From Bacteroidales bacterium UBA3684 (lineage in GTDB: Bacteria; Bacteroidota; Bacteroidia; Bacteroidales; P3), in contig DFIZ01000054.1 in NCBI GenBank assembly GCA_002372855.1, positions 1 to 13,106 on the forward strand: DNA of 13,106 nt. Direction: 5' to 3'. Each line of letters starts with the position of its first letter. Positions within the stretch are counted from its first letter, which is position 1. Shown here in pieces: positions 6,675-13,106 of the stretch. Both the position numbers and the translations under genes were made by a program. Below the pieces are notes generated by a model. The model saw only the letters and a list, made by a program, of their open reading frames with translations, did no database searches and was not told the DNA's origin.

Positions 6675-7802
6675 ATGATCATAGGATATGACGCAAAGCG
6701 GGCATTCCGCAACAATAGTGGCCTGGGAAATTACAGTCGCATGGTGATTGGCGGCGTGTGCCGGGAAGGGCATGGAATGGTGAAAAGTTTGCTTTTCACC
6801 CCCACGACGAAGGGCCGTCACACCCACTATTTCGACGATATACAGGAGGTTGAAGTCCGGCAGCCGAGGGGGCTGTGGGCAATGGCCGGAGGCCTTTGGC
6901 GAAGTGTCTGGTCGGGCCTGTGTGCCCGTCGGGAGGGGGTTGATATCTATCATGGTCTGAGCCATGAGTTGCCTTTCTTCCTCGGAAACGGGGTGAAAAA
7001 AGTTGTCACCATGCACGACCTCATCGTCCGTCGATATCCGGAGTTTTTCAAGCCTGCCGACCGAATTATCCACCGTCTGAAGATGCGCCATGCATGCCGT
7101 GTGGCAGACATCGTGATTGCCATCAGCGAGCAGACCAAATGCGACCTGATGGATATGATGCATGTGCCGGAGGAGAAAATCCGCGTCGTTTACCAAAGCT
7201 GCGACCCCATCTTCTGGAATCCTCCCTCGGCCACTCTGCCTCCCAGCCACTCTGCCGTTCAGCTCCCGGAGCGCTACATCATTGCCGTCGGCACCGTCGA
7301 GGAGCGCAAGAACCAGGTGGCTGCGGTACGCGCCCTAGCGCTTCTGCCCGAGGATGTATGCCTGGTTGTTGTCGGACGCCCCCGGGGCCACTACCCCCAG
7401 CAGGTGCGCCGCGTGGCCAAGGAACTGGGTGTGGACCATAGGTTGATTTTCCTCCAGAATGCCGCTTTCTCCGATTTCCCCGCGCTCTATCGTGGCGCTG
7501 TGGCCAGCGTCTATATGTCGGTCTTCGAGGGCTTCGGTATCCCTGTGTTGGAGAGCCTCTGCTGCGACTGCCCTGTGGTGACCTCCAATGTCTCCTCCAT
7601 GCCCGAGGCCGGAGGCGAGGCGGCCCTCTATGCCGCCCCCGACGACTACCGCACCCTCGCCGCGCATCTCTCCCGGCTGCTTTCCGACCCCGCTTTCCGC
7701 AACAGCCAAATAGAAAAGGGGCGAACCCAACGTTTGAAGTTCGCCCCTGAAAAGGTGTCGCAGGATATGCTTGCGCTCTACCGCTCCTTACTTCACGATT
7801 AA
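6675..7802 (+). CDS. Glycosyltransferase, GT4-like GT-B fold (GT-3)
   Basis: 375 residues from ATG 6675, chosen because MIIGYDAKRAFRN aligns with the start of the paralogue at 4974; the upstream TTG at 6654 lies in the -7 box. N-domain: glycine loop SGLGNYSR, DIYHGLSHELP, VVTMHDLIVRR, then RVADIVIAISE. C-domain: YIIAVGTVEERKNQ, LVVVGRP, LIFLQNAAFSD and the GT4 signature VFEGFGIPVLESL with EX7E at Glu285/Glu293, then VTSNVSSMPEAGGEAALY. It ends with helix VSQDMLALYRSLLHD. Members transfer mannose, galactose, glucose or related sugars from nucleotide donors; donor and acceptor here are unknown. Its 3' end overlaps the deiminase gene by 15 bases on opposite strands and contains that gene's likely terminator at 7717-7748. 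Confidence 0.92.
   Translation: MIIGYDAKRAFRNNSGLGNYSRMVIGGVCREGHGMVKSLLFTPTTKGRHTHYFDDIQEVEVRQPRGLWAMAGGLWRSVWSGLCARREGVDIYHGLSHELPFFLGNGVKKVVTMHDLIVRRYPEFFKPADRIIHRLKMRHACRVADIVIAISEQTKCDLMDMMHVPEEKIRVVYQSCDPIFWNPPSATLPPSHSAVQLPERYIIAVGTVEERKNQVAAVRALALLPEDVCLVVVGRPRGHYPQQVRRVAKELGVDHRLIFLQNAAFSDFPALYRGAVASVYMSVFEGFGIPVLESLCCDCPVVTSNVSSMPEAGGEAALYAAPDDYRTLAAHLSRLLSDPAFRNSQIEKGRTQRLKFAPEKVSQDMLALYRSLLHD
7717..7748 (-). terminator. Minus-strand intrinsic terminator inside the GT-3 coding region
   Basis: Perfect 10-bp arms AGGGGCGAAC / GTTCGCCCCT with a 12-base loop. On the minus strand it is followed by TTTTCTA and lies 40 bases past the deiminase stop codon; on the plus strand no T run follows. 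It therefore fits a terminator for the deiminase transcript, encoded within the last 30 codons of the convergent glycosyltransferase. Confidence 0.7.
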
Positions 7803-9950
7803 GCGTCTCACCACGCGGGCATCCTTGCTGCTGAAGACCACGTTGTACACTCCCGTAGCCAAGCGGCCTGCGTTGATGGTGTACTCGATGTGGCCGGCGG
7901 CCATCAGGCTGCTGGTGTGGATGGTGCGACCGCTCTGGTCGATGATGCTGACGCTGTAGTTGGCGCCGTTGCCCAGGTCGATGGCCATTTTAGCCTCGTC
8001 GGTGGCAGGGTTGGGATAGAACTGGCCGAAGTTGCCTTCCATCTCCACATTCTCGATGCCGGCAAGCGGGCGTTGCTCGCTCTCGTCCTCGGTGGCCCAA
8101 GTGGTGGAGAAGACGAAGGTGATGTCCTCCATGTCCATGGCCGTGGTGTCGAAGTCGAACATCGTGCTGTCGATGGTGCCGCCGTCGGTGTAGGTGAAGG
8201 TGTAGTAGCCACCCTGGTTGGCGGTCATCGGCTTGGTGATGGTTTTGCCGTTGTTGCTGGTGGCGCTGATGTAGTACTCCACACTGTGCTGAGGCACGGC
8301 GGTCATCACACGGGGCATCTGGCCATAGAAACGGTTGCCGTTGGCGTTCAGCTCCACGGTGTTCCACCCCTCGCTGCCCACCTCGCGCCACTTCACCTGG
8401 GCACTGGCGATGCCGCTCTTGTTGGTGATGATGGCGCTGACGGGAATCTGCGTCATCTCGCCGATGGCCAGCGTGTCGTGCAGGTTCTTGTGCAGGATGC
8501 GGATGGGGTTGTCGGCGGGAATCTGCTTGGTGACGCAGTGGATGGCGCCGCCTCTGCCGTCGAACTCACGCACGTCGATCGGATAGATGGTGTAGCCGGG
8601 ATAGGCGGCAGCCACCTTGGCAAGGTTCTCGCGGTCCCATTCGGCCGTAGGCTCTCCGTTCACCACTCTCGAGAAGCAGGGTTGCAGGATGACGTTGTTC
8701 ACGAAGGTGTGGTTCGAGTAGGTACGCGAGTACAGCCGGTCGTACAGCTGCTGGCTGGGGAAGTTGCCACCGTTGTCCATCGACGGGAACGGCAGCGTGG
8801 CCATCGTGTAGTAGTCGCGGTCGAACACGCTCTTGTACGAGCAGAGACTGTCGATGTTCTTCTGTCCTGTAGTGTAGTCGCTCCAGGAGGAATAAATGGT
8901 GGGCATCACGGAGAAGACGAAACCGTTCTCGTCCCACGCGTCGGCGTAGAGGTCCACATGGCCCGTGCCGCCGTCATACTCGTAAGCGGGCAGGATGTGG
9001 GTAGCGCGCTGGCCGAGGAGGTCGTGCAGCGCTTGACGCACCTGGGCGCTCGAGAGGGGATCCACCTGCTTGTAGGCGAGGCTGTTGATGTCCTGTCCAT
9101 CCCAAGTAATCTGGCCGTAGCGGTCGGAGTTGCTGCTGTAGATGGCATCGGAGGAGAAAACCATGCCGGCACCGTCGACGAGGCAGTTGCCGCCTTCCCA
9201 CTCAATGTCGGTCTGGTAGTTCGGAATACCCATCTGCCAGTGAATCAGCGACGGAAGCGAGTCGTCCAGCGCTCGGTCGGGGTAGTACGTGAAGTCCAGC
9301 ATGCCGATGCTGTCCTGGTCGCCATAGTAGAAGGCTATCGGGCCGCAGTCGCGGTACCAGATCGAGTTGCCCGGGCCGATGATGAACCGCACCTTCTCGT
9401 GCCGCAGGTTCAATCGGGTCAGCGTGCGGATTACCTTCGCCGTGTCGGCGGCATTCTCCACATGCACCCACGCCTCTGCGCCTCCCATCTGGATGCCGTC
9501 CATCACGTAGAAGAACACACGGCCGAAGGACGACGTCGTGTCCATCATCGAGCTGTAGGGGCCTATCCCTCGCTCCTGCCATCCCGCTATCGTATACTGC
9601 CGGTAGGTCGCATAACCGCTCACCAGCGGCTCCGCCTTCCACGACTTGTTGTCCTCGTGGCCCGGCACATGGTAGTTGTAGTACGGGGTGACGCATATCG
9701 CCTTCACCTCTTCCCATTCTCCGGGGAACCACACACGGTCCTCAGGCAGGCTCTTCACGGCGTTCCCCTTGGTGGAGGAAGCCATGCTTCTCAGCGGAAT
9801 ATTGCTTTCCAGGTGATGCTTCGAGAAGTCGCGCGTGTGCACCGTCTGGCGGTAACTGCGCTGCAACTCCTCGTCGCTCATCTGATGGCTCTGGGCCATT
9901 GCACCAAAGGCAACAAACGCCGACGCCAGCAAAACCAGTGGCTTCTTCAT
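7788..9950 (-). CDS. Secreted peptidylarginine deiminase-like protein with T9SS sorting domain (PAD_porph family)
   Basis: 720 residues. Sec signal peptide MKKPLVLLASAFVAFGAMA, possible pro-region to about 70, then a guanidino-group hydrolase domain (about 72-478). Its catalytic set resembles agmatine deiminase and Porphyromonas PPAD: WYRDCGP (Asp201), EWEGGN (249-254), TGHVDLYAD (His331, Asp333), TFVNNVILQP, and GRGGAIHC with nucleophile Cys472. An Ig-like module (about 500-590) and a T9SS type A C-terminal domain (about 640-720: FYPNP, YSVSIIDQSGR, LATGVYNVVF, RRLIVK) follow. This signal/catalytic/Ig-like/CTD order is that of PPAD, which converts C-terminal arginine to citrulline. The FTYYPDRALDD stretch resembles PPAD's substrate-carboxylate region more than the NAWGG of agmatine deiminases, by unaided comparison. 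Expected location: outer-membrane surface or outside. Lies 45 bases after the Kce gene, probably cotranscribed. Confidence 0.85.
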   Translation of the reverse strand: MKKPLVLLASAFVAFGAMAQSHQMSDEELQRSYRQTVHTRDFSKHHLESNIPLRSMASSTKGNAVKSLPEDRVWFPGEWEEVKAICVTPYYNYHVPGHEDNKSWKAEPLVSGYATYRQYTIAGWQERGIGPYSSMMDTTSSFGRVFFYVMDGIQMGGAEAWVHVENAADTAKVIRTLTRLNLRHEKVRFIIGPGNSIWYRDCGPIAFYYGDQDSIGMLDFTYYPDRALDDSLPSLIHWQMGIPNYQTDIEWEGGNCLVDGAGMVFSSDAIYSSNSDRYGQITWDGQDINSLAYKQVDPLSSAQVRQALHDLLGQRATHILPAYEYDGGTGHVDLYADAWDENGFVFSVMPTIYSSWSDYTTGQKNIDSLCSYKSVFDRDYYTMATLPFPSMDNGGNFPSQQLYDRLYSRTYSNHTFVNNVILQPCFSRVVNGEPTAEWDRENLAKVAAAYPGYTIYPIDVREFDGRGGAIHCVTKQIPADNPIRILHKNLHDTLAIGEMTQIPVSAIITNKSGIASAQVKWREVGSEGWNTVELNANGNRFYGQMPRVMTAVPQHSVEYYISATSNNGKTITKPMTANQGGYYTFTYTDGGTIDSTMFDFDTTAMDMEDITFVFSTTWATEDESEQRPLAGIENVEMEGNFGQFYPNPATDEAKMAIDLGNGANYSVSIIDQSGRTIHTSSLMAAGHIEYTINAGRLATGVYNVVFSSKDARVVRRLIVK

Positions 9951-9966
9951 GTATCCCGATTAACTC

Positions 9967-9994
9967 TTACCTTAAAGCTTATACCTTAAAGCTT
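9967..9994. repeat. 14-bp tandem repeat between the Kce-family and deiminase genes
   Basis: Two copies of (T/A)TACCTTAAAGCTT with a perfect 13-base core at 9968-9980 and 9982-9994. It fills most of the 45-base gap between two minus-strand genes and could separate or tune their translation. No hairpin or promoter box is seen. Confidence 0.8.
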
Positions 9995-9995
9995 T

Positions 9996-10871
9996 TTAGT
10001 TTCTTTTCTTCAGGCTCAGAATCTCGCGGGCCTCGTCGCTGGTGGCAATGGGGCGGCCCAGCATCTTGGCCATGCGGACCACCTTGTCCACCAGTTCGCC
10101 GTTGCTCTTGGCCAGCACGCCGCGCTCCAGGTACAGGTTGTCCTCGAAACCTACGCGCACATTGCCACCCATGACGATGGCGGGGGCGGCCAGGGTGAAG
10201 GCGTTGCGGCCGATGCCCGTGGCCGTCCACGTGCTGCCCATCGGGATGTTCTTCACCATCCACACCAGGTTGTCCACCGTGGCGCTGGCGCAACCCAGCA
10301 CGCCCAGCACAAAGTTGAACTGCATCGGCACCAGCGGCAGCGGATTGCCGTCGGGACCGTTCACGCCGAAGGCGCTGGGCACCTGGCCCTTTTTGGCCAT
10401 GTGCACGATGGTCTCCAGGTGGCCCATCTCGAAGCACTCGTACTCCGGTTTGATGCCCTTCTCAATCATTCTCTTGCCGAAGGCGCGCATCGTCGGCATC
10501 GTGTTGTCGAAGATGTCGTCGCCGAAGTTGCACGTGCCGCAGTCCAGCGTGGCCATCTCCGGAATGGGCGTCGTGTTCGTGCTGTCCAGACGCTCGTCCG
10601 GGGTCATGCCAACGGCACCGCCGGTGCTGGGAATCAGGATCACGTTCGGGCACTCCTTCAGGATGGCCTCGGTGCACTCCTGGAAACGCTTGTGGTTCTG
10701 CGTGGGGGTACCGTCGTCCTCGCGCACATGCAGGTGCACAATCGCTGCGCCGGCGTCCACGGCGCTCTTCGCCTCGCGCACAATCTCCTCTACCGTGTAG
10801 GGCACATTCGGGTTCTGTTCTTTCGTGACTTCTGCGCCGCAGATAGCGGCAGTGATAATCAGTTTATCCAT
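9996..10871 (-). CDS. BKACE-family enzyme, 3-keto-5-aminohexanoate cleavage (Kce)-like
   Basis: 291 residues, TIM-barrel Zn enzyme of the beta-keto acid cleavage family (former DUF849). Kce condenses 3-keto-5-aminohexanoate with acetyl-CoA to give acetoacetate and 3-aminobutyryl-CoA in anaerobic lysine fermentation; other BKACE members use different beta-keto acids. Visible: ITAAICGAEVTKEQNP (Glu14), metal ligands His46/His48 in VHLHVRED, PSTGG (Ser82), FEMGH, PMQFNFVLGVLG, GIGRNA, and NVRVGFEDN with Arg239, Glu243, Asp244. From memory, characterised Kce uses Glu14, His46, His48, Ser82, Arg226, Glu230 and Asp231, so numbering agrees early and is offset by 13 later. No lysine-fermentation partner gene (kamA, kamDE, kdd, kal) is present here, so the exact substrate is uncertain. 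Lies between the caspase-fold and deiminase genes on one strand. Confidence 0.85.
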   Translation of the reverse strand: MDKLIITAAICGAEVTKEQNPNVPYTVEEIVREAKSAVDAGAAIVHLHVREDDGTPTQNHKRFQECTEAILKECPNVILIPSTGGAVGMTPDERLDSTNTTPIPEMATLDCGTCNFGDDIFDNTMPTMRAFGKRMIEKGIKPEYECFEMGHLETIVHMAKKGQVPSAFGVNGPDGNPLPLVPMQFNFVLGVLGCASATVDNLVWMVKNIPMGSTWTATGIGRNAFTLAAPAIVMGGNVRVGFEDNLYLERGVLAKSNGELVDKVVRMAKMLGRPIATSDEAREILSLKKRN

Positions 10872-10907
10872 TTTTCTAAAGTATTTTTTTTATTGTTGAT
10901 TCAAAAA

Positions 10908-10983
10908 TTTCAATTTTCAATGTTCAAACCCTTCGTCCAGTGGCGCACCGTTCACGGTGCGCACCTTCAATTTTCAATTTTCA
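10908..10983. repeat. Hairpin flanked by TTTTCAA heptads, between the caspase-fold and Kce-like genes
   Basis: An 8-bp-stem hairpin (GCGCACCG / CGGTGCGC, 10943-10962, TTCA loop) is bordered by heptads at 10908-10927 and 10966-10983. The last codons of the caspase-fold gene (MKIEN-stop) lie within the heptads. On the minus strand no T tract follows the hairpin, so it may be a processing, pausing or weak termination site that lets transcription continue into the Kce-like gene. Confidence 0.7.
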
Positions 10984-12733
10984 TCCTCTGCCACCCGTCC
11001 TTGTACCTTCCGCCGGCAATACCGCTCACCTCCTGCCACTTGTTCTGCAGCGCGCTCTCCTTGTTCAGGCGGCGCGCCACCTCCTCGTAAATATCCTGGT
11101 AGTCCAGCTGGAAAATATGGTCCTTGTGGTCCTTCATCTCCTTCAGCAGGAAATAAGTCAGAAAACCGTGCTCGAAGCGGTCGAAAGCGAAAGCCGTCTT
11201 GTCATACTCCGCCGCCAGAAGCACCACCGCGTCGCTGCGCAGCGACGCCTTGCGGCGTTTCTTCTTGTCGTCTTTCTTGCGCTCCGCGCGCACCATCGGC
11301 TTCCCGTCGCGACCCTTGCCGTCGAACGAGGCGTCGATCACCACCGTCAGGTTCTTCACCGGGTAACTCTTGCTGTTCAGGGCATTGCATAGCGCGTCAA
11401 TCGACAGGCACTGCTCCGCCAGCCTCCGCGTCTCCTTCTTGCTCAGCACGATGTCGTAGTCGACCGTGTCGGCCGCATCCTTCTTCTTCTTGCATCCAAA
11501 GAGCTTGCATCCGCCACCTCCCGGCTGCAGCGCGTCGATCTCCTCCGTCCTGATGCCGTTTGGCAGCAGGTAGGCCGCGCCGTCGAGGTCCGTGAACCCG
11601 TGCCCCGCATAGTAGACGATAAACTCCGCCGTCGGCACCGCCTGCTCGCCGCCCTTGCCCGCAACGGCCTGCGCCAGGTCCTGCAGCCAGTGCAAGCCCT
11701 CCTGCTCAATGTCAGCCCTCGTCGCGTCGGACAGCAGCTTCACCTGGCGCTCCGGCACACCCAGCGCACTGACGAAATACTGGCGCACCTTCTCTCCGTC
11801 GTTCCTCGCATACGGCACATCCGGAATCAGCGCCGCATCGTAATGCTCGTTGGCGATAATCAGCACATAAGTGTTCGGACTGCGATGCGTCGTCACCGGA
11901 ATATTGAAATCCACATAGTCGTCCTGCATCCTCTGCCTCTGCATTCGCTCCACCGTCTCGCGGAACACATCGTTCACCCTGATCTCGATACTCGAGCGGC
12001 GGTAGTAGTGCGTATTGACAGAATCCTTGAACGACTGTGTCACATAGCGGTAGCTATTGTTCGTCCCCCGCAGGGCGGCAACGTTGGCCTCCAGGAACGC
12101 GCGGACGCTCTGTGCGCGCAGGTACGCAAGCTGGCAATTGTTCGTAATGCCCGTCGTCCGGTCCACCGAAATGCGAAGCCGCTCCCCGTTGAACACCACA
12201 GGGCAGTAGCGGAAGTCGCCGTAGCGGCCGTCGTACTCAATCCTGCCCGCAAACTCCGTCCCGTCCGCCGACGACGAAATCGTAATCTCCACCTCCTTGC
12301 CCGGCTCCATCACATCCGCCAGCGTATGCTGCAGGAACGTCTGCGTCAAACGGCAGATCGCACGGCACGAATTCGACGAATCCACATCGTACGTCCCCAG
12401 CGGGTAATCGTCCGTGTAGCCCTCGATATGCTTGCAATTGTAGTTCAGCCGGTACACCAGGTCCAGCCGCATCCGGCCGTCCTCGTAGAACGTGTCAATC
12501 AGGTCCGCAACAACCGAGATGAAACTCTCGTCGTACAGTTTCTCCTCGTTCGGCAGCCCCGACAGCGTCTGCTCCGCGAAACGCTGCATGTCGCGCTGCC
12601 TCTTCACCATCACCTCCGTCAGCGAATCCCGGATCTCGTTCTGGTATCGGCGGTTCAACAACCGCTCGCCCGTCTGACCCAACACCGGCACCGCAACCAG
12701 CGCCATCAAAGACAAGAGTACTATCTTTTTCAT
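10967..12733 (-). CDS. Secreted caspase-fold (clan CD) protein with catalytic Cys replaced by Ser
   Basis: 588 residues. Sec signal peptide MKKIVLLSLMALVAVPVLGQ. Residues about 100-255 look OmpA-like: an EVEITISSSADG strand, then LAYLRAQSVRAFLEANV and a closing YYRRSSIEIRV. The caspase-like domain (about 286-585) has YVLIIANEHYD, PYARNDGEKVRQYFV, the His motif FIVYYAGHGF (His378) and a strand expected to end DACF/DACFSG, which here reads VVIDASFDG with Ser469 (codon TCG) where the nucleophilic Cys belongs. A p10-like part follows (VVLLAAEYDKTAFA, FEHGFLTYFLLKEM). Two basic insertions: CKLFGCKKKKD (409-419) and RAERKKDDKKKRRKAS (482-497), the latter where caspases carry the intersubunit linker. 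Probably periplasmic or exported and possibly a pseudopeptidase. Its own consensus promoter lies upstream, and the Kce-like gene follows after 95 bases. Confidence 0.85.
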   Translation of the reverse strand: MKKIVLLSLMALVAVPVLGQTGERLLNRRYQNEIRDSLTEVMVKRQRDMQRFAEQTLSGLPNEEKLYDESFISVVADLIDTFYEDGRMRLDLVYRLNYNCKHIEGYTDDYPLGTYDVDSSNSCRAICRLTQTFLQHTLADVMEPGKEVEITISSSADGTEFAGRIEYDGRYGDFRYCPVVFNGERLRISVDRTTGITNNCQLAYLRAQSVRAFLEANVAALRGTNNSYRYVTQSFKDSVNTHYYRRSSIEIRVNDVFRETVERMQRQRMQDDYVDFNIPVTTHRSPNTYVLIIANEHYDAALIPDVPYARNDGEKVRQYFVSALGVPERQVKLLSDATRADIEQEGLHWLQDLAQAVAGKGGEQAVPTAEFIVYYAGHGFTDLDGAAYLLPNGIRTEEIDALQPGGGGCKLFGCKKKKDAADTVDYDIVLSKKETRRLAEQCLSIDALCNALNSKSYPVKNLTVVIDASFDGKGRDGKPMVRAERKKDDKKKRRKASLRSDAVVLLAAEYDKTAFAFDRFEHGFLTYFLLKEMKDHKDHIFQLDYQDIYEEVARRLNKESALQNKWQEVSGIAGGRYKDGWQRMKIEN

Positions 12734-12769
12734 TCTGTATCTGTTTATTTTTTTTATTGTCGCTTTAAT

Positions 12770-12809
12770 ACTCTGTAACTCTACGACTCTACCACTCTAC
12801 GACTCTACC
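12770..12809. repeat. 8-bp tandem repeat in the caspase-fold gene leader
   Basis: Five units: ACTCTGTA, ACTCTACG, ACTCTACC, ACTCTACG, ACTCTACC. Alternating G/C at position 8 gives a 16-bp higher-order period. It lies between the predicted start site and the ATG, so it is transcribed in the mRNA leader as TAGAGT-rich sequence. Confidence 0.85.
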
Positions 12810-12820
12810 ACATTAAAATG

Positions 12821-12852
12821 CAAAAATACAAAACTCCTTCCACATGACCAAA
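12821..12852 (-). promoter_or_regulatory. Promoter of the caspase-fold gene
   Basis: Minus strand: -33 TTTG (CAAA at 12849-12852), 20-base spacer, -7 TATTTTTG (CAAAAATA at 12821-12828). It predicts an mRNA leader of about 80 bases that contains the 8-bp tandem repeat. Confidence 0.75.
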
Positions 12853-12860
12853 TTTTTTTT

Positions 12861-12960
12861 TCATCACTCCCCACTCATCACTCCCCACTCATAACTCATC
12901 ACTCATCACTCCCCACTCCCCACTCATAACTCTTAACTCTTAACTCATAACTTTTAACTC
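12861..12960. repeat. Low-complexity ACTC-based tandem tract upstream of the caspase-fold promoter
   Basis: About 100 bases built from short words such as CACTCCC, CACTCAT, AACTCAT and AACTCTT, most units five to seven bases. There are no open reading frames or hairpins of note. On the minus strand it reads GAGTTA/GAGTGG-type sequence. The tract has the look of slippage-prone DNA. Confidence 0.75.
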
Positions 12961-12976
12961 CTCCAGTGAGGGGTCA

Positions 12977-13096
12977 AATTCGGCCCTTCTCATATAGTTC
13001 CTATATACTTCTCATATACTTCTTATATCACCTATATAAGAAGTATATGAGAAGTATATGAGAACGATATAAGAACGATATAAGAAATGCCGAATT
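12977..13096. repeat. 120-bp palindromic array of 11-bp units with 8-bp inverted ends
   Basis: Ends are AATTCGGC (12977-12984) and GCCGAATT (13089-13096). The left arm holds three 11-bp units of type CTCATATACTT plus a half unit CTTATAT. The right arm holds the complement with four units (two AAGTATATGAG, two AACGATATAAG) plus the same half unit. The central 25 bp of each arm (13004-13028 and 13034-13058) pair perfectly around the loop CACCT. No coding potential. It could form a cruciform or a long RNA hairpin. Confidence 0.85.
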
Positions 13097-13106
13097 ATGT
13101 ACCTCT

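Noticed and set aside
7890..9989. Very long plus-strand open frame (699 codons) opposite the deiminase gene
   Set aside because: It is the antisense shadow of a GC-rich gene: Val/Gly/His/Arg-rich composition, no recognisable domain or signal, while the opposite strand encodes a complete multi-domain protein.
10859..10935. Promoter for the Kce-like gene
   Set aside because: The only near-match (TACTTTAG on the minus strand, 13 bases from the ATG) deviates from TAnnTTTG and is too close to the start; no -33 partner.
11600..12778. Plus-strand open frame of 392 codons opposite the caspase-fold gene
   Set aside because: Arg/His/Leu-rich antisense shadow without domain features; it runs through the other gene's leader and tandem repeat.
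12977..13096. Possible CRISPR array
   Set aside because: Units are only 11 bp, contiguous without spacers, and arranged as an inverted pair; no cas gene is present.

Overview
The window looks like Bacteroidales chromosome. Five things point there: promoters with the Bacteroidetes -7 box TAnnTTTG and a -33 TTTG; almost no Shine-Dalgarno sequences; lipoproteins with Bacteroidetes-style lipoboxes; a type IX secretion (T9SS) type A C-terminal sorting domain; and PepSY-like, cyclophilin-like-lipoprotein and BKACE genes typical of that order. Genes are GC-rich and gaps are AT-rich. I saw no tRNA, rRNA, CRISPR array, transposase or phage gene.

Layout. 1-1236: 3' half of secA. 1237-1742: a decay zone with a strong hairpin, the tail of a lost minus-strand gene, and an HxlR-type regulator missing its N-terminus. 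1743-3322: a two-gene + operon of a cyclophilin-like lipoprotein and an alpha/beta-hydrolase lipoprotein, closed by a bidirectional terminator. 3462-3923 (-): secreted PepSY-like protein. 4104-4814 (-): SpoU/TrmH-type RNA methyltransferase with copies of one 57-bp repeat on both sides. 4974-7802: three GT-B glycosyltransferase genes in alternating orientation (+, -, +), the first reduced to its N-terminal domain plus a terminal helix. 7788-12733 (-), in transcription order: a caspase-fold protein whose catalytic Cys is Ser, a BKACE/Kce-family enzyme, and a T9SS-exported peptidylarginine-deiminase-like protein. 12734-13106: no gene, only a promoter, tandem repeats and a 120-bp palindromic array of 11-bp units.

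How the parts work together. The lipoprotein pair probably once had the HxlR remnant as its local regulator. The two divergent gaps, trmH/GT-1 and GT-2/GT-3, hold the same 37-bp bidirectional promoter design, in which the -33 box of one promoter abuts the -7 box of the other, so only one direction should be occupied at a time. The minus-strand block joins two extracytoplasmic proteins (caspase-fold, deiminase) with an amino-acid-catabolism-type enzyme; whether they act together is open.

Most worth a second look: the PPAD-like domain order of the deiminase, the Cys-to-Ser caspase-fold protein with a lysine/arginine-rich linker, the half GT-B protein, the twin bidirectional promoters, and the 11-bp palindromic array at the right edge. 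All calls come from reading the sequence by eye; no searches or alignments were run.
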